Shown piece after piece: positions 6,236 through 9,498 of a stretch of 9,498 bases of DNA. Position 1 is the stretch's first letter; each line of letters begins with the position of its first letter. A program made the position numbers and the translations under genes. This DNA comes from Candidatus Omnitrophica bacterium UBA1443 (GTDB lineage: Bacteria > Omnitrophota > Omnitrophia > Omnitrophales > Aquincolibacteriaceae): contig DCTJ01000030.1 in NCBI GenBank assembly GCA_002329545.1, positions 58,117 through 67,614 on the forward strand, given 5' to 3'. Under the pieces are notes generated by a model that was not told the origin of the DNA, did not search any database, and was given only the letters and a program-made list of their open reading frames with translations.

Positions 6236-7117
6236 ATGAAAAAACCTAATAGAAAATGTATTTTTTCGATAGATGTCGAAGATTGGTTCCACATACTGGA
6301 CCTCCCATCGACTCCCGACATAACACAATGGGACGCCCTGGAATCCCGTGTTGAAAATAATTTTCAAAGGTTGTTGGATGTTTTGAGCGAAAAAAAAGTA
6401 TTTGCGACTTGTTTTTTCTTGGGCTGGATTGCCGAAAAGTATCCTCATCTGGTTCGAGAAGCAAAGGCTAGAGGCCATGAAATTGCCTCTCATGGTTACT
6501 CTCACAGGCTTGTTTATCAGACAACAGCCCAGGAATTTTTTCAGGATGCCAGACGGTCCAAGATGATTCTTGAAGATCTTACTGGAACTTCCGTGTCGGG
6601 ATATCGAGCCTCGGGATTTTCGGTGACTCCGCAGACTCCGTGGTTTTTCGAAAAGTTGATGGAGTCAGGATATGTTTATGATGCGAGTGTTTTCCCGGCG
6701 CGTCGGGGGCACGGGGGGATGAGGACAAGGCGTTATGCGCCCTATGTGATAAAAGATGGATCAAAAGAAATCCTAGAGTTTCCGGTCTCTGTTGCAGAAG
6801 TTCTAGGGATTCCCGTGTGTTTTTTTGGCGGAGGGTATCTGAGATTGTTCCCATATTTTCTCATTCGAAAAATGGCTTATCGTGTATTGAAAGAAAATCG
6901 TCCGTTAATTTTTTATTTACATCCAAGAGAAATCGATCCCGATCACCCCAGGTTGCCAATGAATTTGCAACGGCGGTTCAAATCCTACGTTAACCTAAAA
7001 ACAACTTGGCAAAAAATAGACCGAATTTTGGGGTCGTTCCCGTTTATGACGTTTGAAACATATATCAAGGAATACAAGGCTTCTTTGGAGGATGACAAAG
7101 ATGCAGACCCGCGCTAA
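6236..7117 (+). CDS. XrtA/PEP-CTERM-type polysaccharide deacetylase
   Basis: This 293-residue NodB-fold (carbohydrate esterase 4) enzyme should remove acetyl groups from N-acetylated sugars. Seen: SIDVEDWF (11-18) with the metal/catalytic acid, SHGYSH (85-90) giving the metal histidines, GYRASGFS (122-129), the YDASVFP region (148-154), and FYLHPREIDP (226-235) with the late histidine. GWIAEKYPHLVREAKARGHE and the C-terminal RRFKSYVNL segment (246-254) are as in the deacetylases found in exosortase A (XrtA) loci. The metal triad appears complete. No signal peptide is visible, so it may act in the cytoplasm on lipid-linked intermediates. The ATG at 6236 was chosen over the TTG at 6197 because the family motif starts about ten residues in. 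The 3' end overlaps the methyltransferase start. Confidence 0.92.
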   Translation: MKKPNRKCIFSIDVEDWFHILDLPSTPDITQWDALESRVENNFQRLLDVLSEKKVFATCFFLGWIAEKYPHLVREAKARGHEIASHGYSHRLVYQTTAQEFFQDARRSKMILEDLTGTSVSGYRASGFSVTPQTPWFFEKLMESGYVYDASVFPARRGHGGMRTRRYAPYVIKDGSKEILEFPVSVAEVLGIPVCFFGGGYLRLFPYFLIRKMAYRVLKENRPLIFYLHPREIDPDHPRLPMNLQRRFKSYVNLKTTWQKIDRILGSFPFMTFETYIKEYKASLEDDKDADPR

Positions 7118-7745
7118 AGATTTTTTTGATTCTTACGCAGACGGTTTTCATTTAATCTATGGTAGTAAGAGGTCGTTTTTTGGCAAGTTGGGAGATCGCC
7201 TTTTTAGAAGGAGCATGTATCTTCGATATGTCCAGACTTTGGCGGGTTGTGAGCCAGTGCGGGGGAAAACGGTCGTTGATATCGGTTGTGGCCCCGGAGT
7301 GTATGCGATTGCTTTGGCAAAAAGAGGAGCGGCACATGTTTGTGGGGTGGATTTTTCCAAGTCGATGATCAACCTAGCGAAACAAAAGGTTAAAAATGAA
7401 GAGGATGGCCATCGGTGTAAATTTATTCATGCTGATTTTATGACCTATCCCTTTGCGGATAAGTTCGATTATGCTGTGGCGATGGGATTCATGGATTATG
7501 TTCAAGACGCGAAAAAAGTTGTAGAAAGAATCCTCTCTTTGACAAGGGAGAAAGCCTTTTTTAGTTTTCCCGATTCTTCCGGATTGCTTGCATGGCAGAG
7601 AAAACTAAGATATACCAAGAAGTGTCCCCTCTTTATGTATTCTGAAAAAGAATTACATGCTTTATTCAGAGATATCATTTGTAAGGAGTATCAAATAAAG
7701 AAAATCAGCCGCGACTTTTTTGTCACGGTCAATATAGCGGCATGA
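7101..7745 (+). CDS. Class I SAM-dependent methyltransferase
   Basis: This 214-residue Rossmann-fold methyltransferase shows motif I VVDIGCGPGVYA (58-69), the acidic end of strand 2 in CGVDFSKSM (81-89), the ADF motif (111-113), and strand 4 at FDYAVAMGFMDYV (122-134). The ATG at 7101 was chosen because GGAGG (7087-7091) lies nine bases before it. The ATG at 7092 directly abuts that site, and the start at 7053 has none. It overlaps the deacetylase gene by 17 bases, so the two are translationally coupled. From its place between polysaccharide genes it probably methylates a sugar or a lipid-linked intermediate; the acceptor is unknown. No membrane segment is apparent. Confidence 0.85.
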   Translation: MQTRAKDFFDSYADGFHLIYGSKRSFFGKLGDRLFRRSMYLRYVQTLAGCEPVRGKTVVDIGCGPGVYAIALAKRGAAHVCGVDFSKSMINLAKQKVKNEEDGHRCKFIHADFMTYPFADKFDYAVAMGFMDYVQDAKKVVERILSLTREKAFFSFPDSSGLLAWQRKLRYTKKCPLFMYSEKELHALFRDIICKEYQIKKISRDFFVTVNIAA

Positions 7746-7787
7746 TAGACGCCGTTGACGGCTACTGAAGGGTCACCTAGACTAAAT

Positions 7788-7816
7788 TTGTTTGCGTCGG
7801 GGTCCGTGTGTTATAG
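7788..7816 (+). promoter_or_regulatory. Weak candidate promoter before the sugar phosphotransferase gene
   Basis: TTGTTT (7788-7793) and TTATAG (7811-7816) are 17 bases apart. They lie in the 108-base gap (7746-7853) that breaks an otherwise tight operon. The match is poor. A short stem GCCG-TTGA-CGGC lies upstream at 7751-7762 with no T run. The gap may let the next gene be transcribed separately, but this is tentative. Confidence 0.2.
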
Positions 7817-7853
7817 CAGTGGTCACAAAAGAAATAACATTAGGTTGAGACAG

Positions 7854-9185
7854 ATGAGACATATCTCTAAACGGAGCTTATTTTTAATATTGTGTGATTT
7901 GATAACAATTTTGGTGGCCTACTACACTTCTTGGTTTTTTTGGTCAAGGGGGTGTTGGAAGCCTCCCTGCTTGTCATCACTGTGGATTTTCTTTTTCATT
8001 TTCCCGATTTCTTATCACATTTTTGATCTCTATTATCCCTTCAAAAAATTCAAAAGCCCTAAAATGGTCGTAGATGTGATTTTGGGGGGCGCTCTCGGGG
8101 TACTGGCCTATGGATTCATTTGTTTTATGCTGAACAGGTTTTTCTTGCCGCGAATGTTTTTCTTTTATTTTATCGGGCAGATATTAATCTCCGCCATCGT
8201 GACCCGATGCATTTACGATATTATTTTTCAAGGCCGCTTTTTAGACAAGAAAACAGTAATTTTAGGGACCGGACCTATTGCGTCTGAAATCCATGATCTT
8301 ATCGATACAACTTATTGTTCGGGTATGGATGTGATCGGATATATCGCGGAAGATGACGATGTAGGGAAAAGAAAAGCCAAAGGCAAGGGAATACTTGGGC
8401 ATGTTGGGCAGTTAGTCAGTCTTCTAGATTGGTACAATGTCGATCTTTTGGTACTCGCTTGTGAAGAGAATAATAAGGCCTCGGAATTTGAGGTCATGCG
8501 CTTTTTGATCGGGAGAAAAATTCAGATGGTCAGTGCGGTTCACCTCTTTGAAAGGTTAAGTGGATCCATCCCTTATAAGGTTATTGATCCAAAATTTATT
8601 CTTTCCCTGGCGTCAGATGTTCGAACAAAACATTACCTGCATTTGAAAAGACTTTTGGATATTACGTTCAGCGCCTCCCTTTTAATACTGACACTCCCAA
8701 TTTTAGCGCTATCTATCTTTCTGCTTTCTTTTCAGGGAATTGATAAGATTTTTTTTGTGCAAAAAAGAATTGGAAAAGATGGAAAAAGATTCTCGATTTA
8801 TAAACTTAGATCTATGTCTGCAGTCAAGGGGCGATCACCCAAAGTTACGTCGTTCGGAAGGATTCTAAGAAAATTCAGAATCGACGAGCTTCCGCAATTT
8901 TTAAATGTTCTTAAAGGAGACATGAGCCTTATTGGACCGAGGCCCGAAACCGATTATTTTGTCAAGCATTGTCGCCGGAAGATATCCCATTACGATATTA
9001 TTTTTTCAGTACGACCGGGAATTAGTGGATGGGCTCAGGTGAATTTGGGGCATGTTTCCGATTTTAAGGACTATCCAAAGAAATTTTGTTTTAATGTTTA
9101 TTACCTTAAGAATATTTCTCTGGATTTGGATTTGCAGATTTTCCTGAAAACAATCCGAAGCATTTTGCTGGGAACAGGAAAGTAA
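7854..9185 (+). CDS. Polyprenyl-phosphate sugar phosphotransferase (exopolysaccharide-initiating, EpsB/WcaJ type)
   Basis: This 443-residue inner-membrane enzyme should transfer a sugar-1-phosphate from a UDP-sugar to undecaprenyl phosphate, the first step of glycan assembly. Seen: about four N-terminal hydrophobic segments (8-125), a CoA-binding-like Rossmann domain starting TVILGTGPIASEI (134-146), FERLSGSIP (232-240), a membrane anchor (267-293), then the catalytic domain with YKLRSMS (316-322), RIDELPQFLNVLKGDMSLIGPRPE (342-365, dyad D344-E345) and RPGISGWAQVN (387-397). The region between the KLRSM and FGR motifs is short compared with WcaJ-like relatives. The FERL-x-G-x-IP segment recalls the exosortase-associated subgroup. 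The ATG at 7854 was preferred over the TTG at 7755, because the family starts shortly before the first helix and the TTG lacks a binding site. The ATG itself has only a weak site. Confidence 0.9.
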   Translation: MRHISKRSLFLILCDLITILVAYYTSWFFWSRGCWKPPCLSSLWIFFFIFPISYHIFDLYYPFKKFKSPKMVVDVILGGALGVLAYGFICFMLNRFFLPRMFFFYFIGQILISAIVTRCIYDIIFQGRFLDKKTVILGTGPIASEIHDLIDTTYCSGMDVIGYIAEDDDVGKRKAKGKGILGHVGQLVSLLDWYNVDLLVLACEENNKASEFEVMRFLIGRKIQMVSAVHLFERLSGSIPYKVIDPKFILSLASDVRTKHYLHLKRLLDITFSASLLILTLPILALSIFLLSFQGIDKIFFVQKRIGKDGKRFSIYKLRSMSAVKGRSPKVTSFGRILRKFRIDELPQFLNVLKGDMSLIGPRPETDYFVKHCRRKISHYDIIFSVRPGISGWAQVNLGHVSDFKDYPKKFCFNVYYLKNISLDLDLQIFLKTIRSILLGTGK

Positions 9186-9422
9186 CGATCTTGTCGTGGC
9201 GCGAAAAAAGAAATGCGTGAGGGCGAAGCGCGGGCTGGGACAGGGTTGAATTTTTCATACCTCTTTTTTGTTGTCGGAGACTAATGGCCTTACCCACTGA
9301 GATGGATTGATGACTGGGAAAAGTGATTGTTGGGATTTTGATAATAATGAGTATCACGGTATGTGTATGCTTTATTGGCATGGTGAGTATTTTTTGATTC
9401 GTGACCCTAAGATAAAAACATG
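9186..9422. other. Downstream gap, largely non-coding
   Basis: These 237 bases follow the sugar phosphotransferase. No clear terminator, tRNA or long reading frame was seen. A tiny frame (ATG at 9284, eight residues, preceded by GGAGA) ends in TGATG at 9308-9312, where a 37-residue frame begins. That in turn ends in TGATG at the start of the second repeat copy. Confidence 0.5.
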
Positions 9423-9423
9423 A
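9310..9423 (+). CDS. Possible 37-residue ORF of unknown function
   Basis: The frame begins MTGKSDCWDFDNNEYHG and ends RDPKIKT, with two Trp, two Cys and many aromatic and acidic residues. An in-frame stop lies just upstream at 9298-9300, so it does not extend. Its stop (9421-9423) shares the A with the ATG of the truncated FeoB-associated copy (TGATG). The ribosome binding site is weak. It may be a fragment of a larger gene; no family is recognised. Confidence 0.2.
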   Translation: MTGKSDCWDFDNNEYHGMCMLYWHGEYFLIRDPKIKT

Positions 9424-9498
9424 TGGACATGAATGAAATTATCGCGTTATTGATCGTTGCCGCGGCCGTTATTATTCTTCTGGTTCGCTTTTTTAAAA
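9423..9498 (+). CDS. Second copy of the FeoB-associated protein start (cut by window edge)
   Basis: It encodes the first 25 residues, MDMNEIIALLIVAAAVIIL and onward to RFFK, identical in DNA to the gene at 4688. The window ends just before the glycine linker and Cys motif, so it is unknown whether the copy is complete. No good ribosome binding site precedes it, unlike copy 1. It may be a true paralogue, a duplication boundary or an assembly artefact. Confidence 0.4.
   Translation, partial: MDMNEIIALLIVAAAVIILLVRFFK
9423..9498 (+). repeat. 76-bp exact direct repeat, copy 2 (at window end)
   Basis: Every base matches 4688-4763. The 76-base length equals k-1 for a de Bruijn assembly at k=77, and the copy runs exactly to the edge. 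An assembly break at a branching node is therefore a strong alternative to a biological duplication. Confidence 0.97.

Noticed and set aside
7755..7853. TTG start extending the sugar phosphotransferase by 33 residues.
   Set aside because: No binding site precedes it, the extra residues look non-conserved, and the ATG at 7854 places the first helix as expected.
1..9498. CRISPR arrays, tRNA or rRNA genes, transposases, defence genes and minus-strand genes.
   Set aside because: No repeat array, RNA gene or recombinase motif was seen, and minus-strand frames are short and lie opposite well-supported genes.

Overview
The window reads almost entirely on the + strand. It looks like a bacterial chromosome contig, probably from an uncultivated Gram-negative lineage. 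The exosortase-type exopolysaccharide genes next to a fur-feoA-feoB locus would suit Omnitrophota or another PVC or deltaproteobacterial-like lineage. This placement is inference from gene content only; no rRNA or other marker gene is present.

Region 1 (1-1145) is the C-terminal part of a UPF1/IGHMBP2-like superfamily 1 helicase, cut by the left edge. Region 2 (1146-1753) holds a small two-helix membrane protein with a very strong ribosome binding site, followed by a promoter whose start point is covered by a perfect 9-7-9 inverted repeat. Region 3 (1754-4841) is a ferrous-iron uptake operon: a Fur-family regulator, FeoA joined to it by an ATGA overlap, the FeoB GTPase/permease, and a 44-residue FeoB-associated Cys-rich membrane protein, closed by a weak terminator. 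The Fur protein presumably represses its own operon through the inverted repeat.

Region 4 (4842-4942) is a leader with two successive hairpins. The second is followed by six T residues and sits just upstream of the next ribosome binding site, so it may be an attenuator. Region 5 (4943-9185) is a visibly more AT-rich exopolysaccharide cluster: a WbuB-like GT4 glycosyltransferase, an XrtA/PEP-CTERM-type polysaccharide deacetylase, a SAM-dependent methyltransferase and a polyprenyl-phosphate sugar phosphotransferase. The phosphotransferase would load the first sugar on the lipid carrier, the GT4 enzyme would extend the glycan, and the deacetylase and methyltransferase would modify it or related glycans. 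No exosortase, flippase, polymerase or chain-length protein lies in the window.

Region 6 (9186-9498) is mostly non-coding. It ends with an exact 76-bp copy of the start of the FeoB-associated gene (4688-4763), running into the window edge. This is either a second gene copy or the mark of a de Bruijn graph assembly break. It is the most important structural point to resolve.
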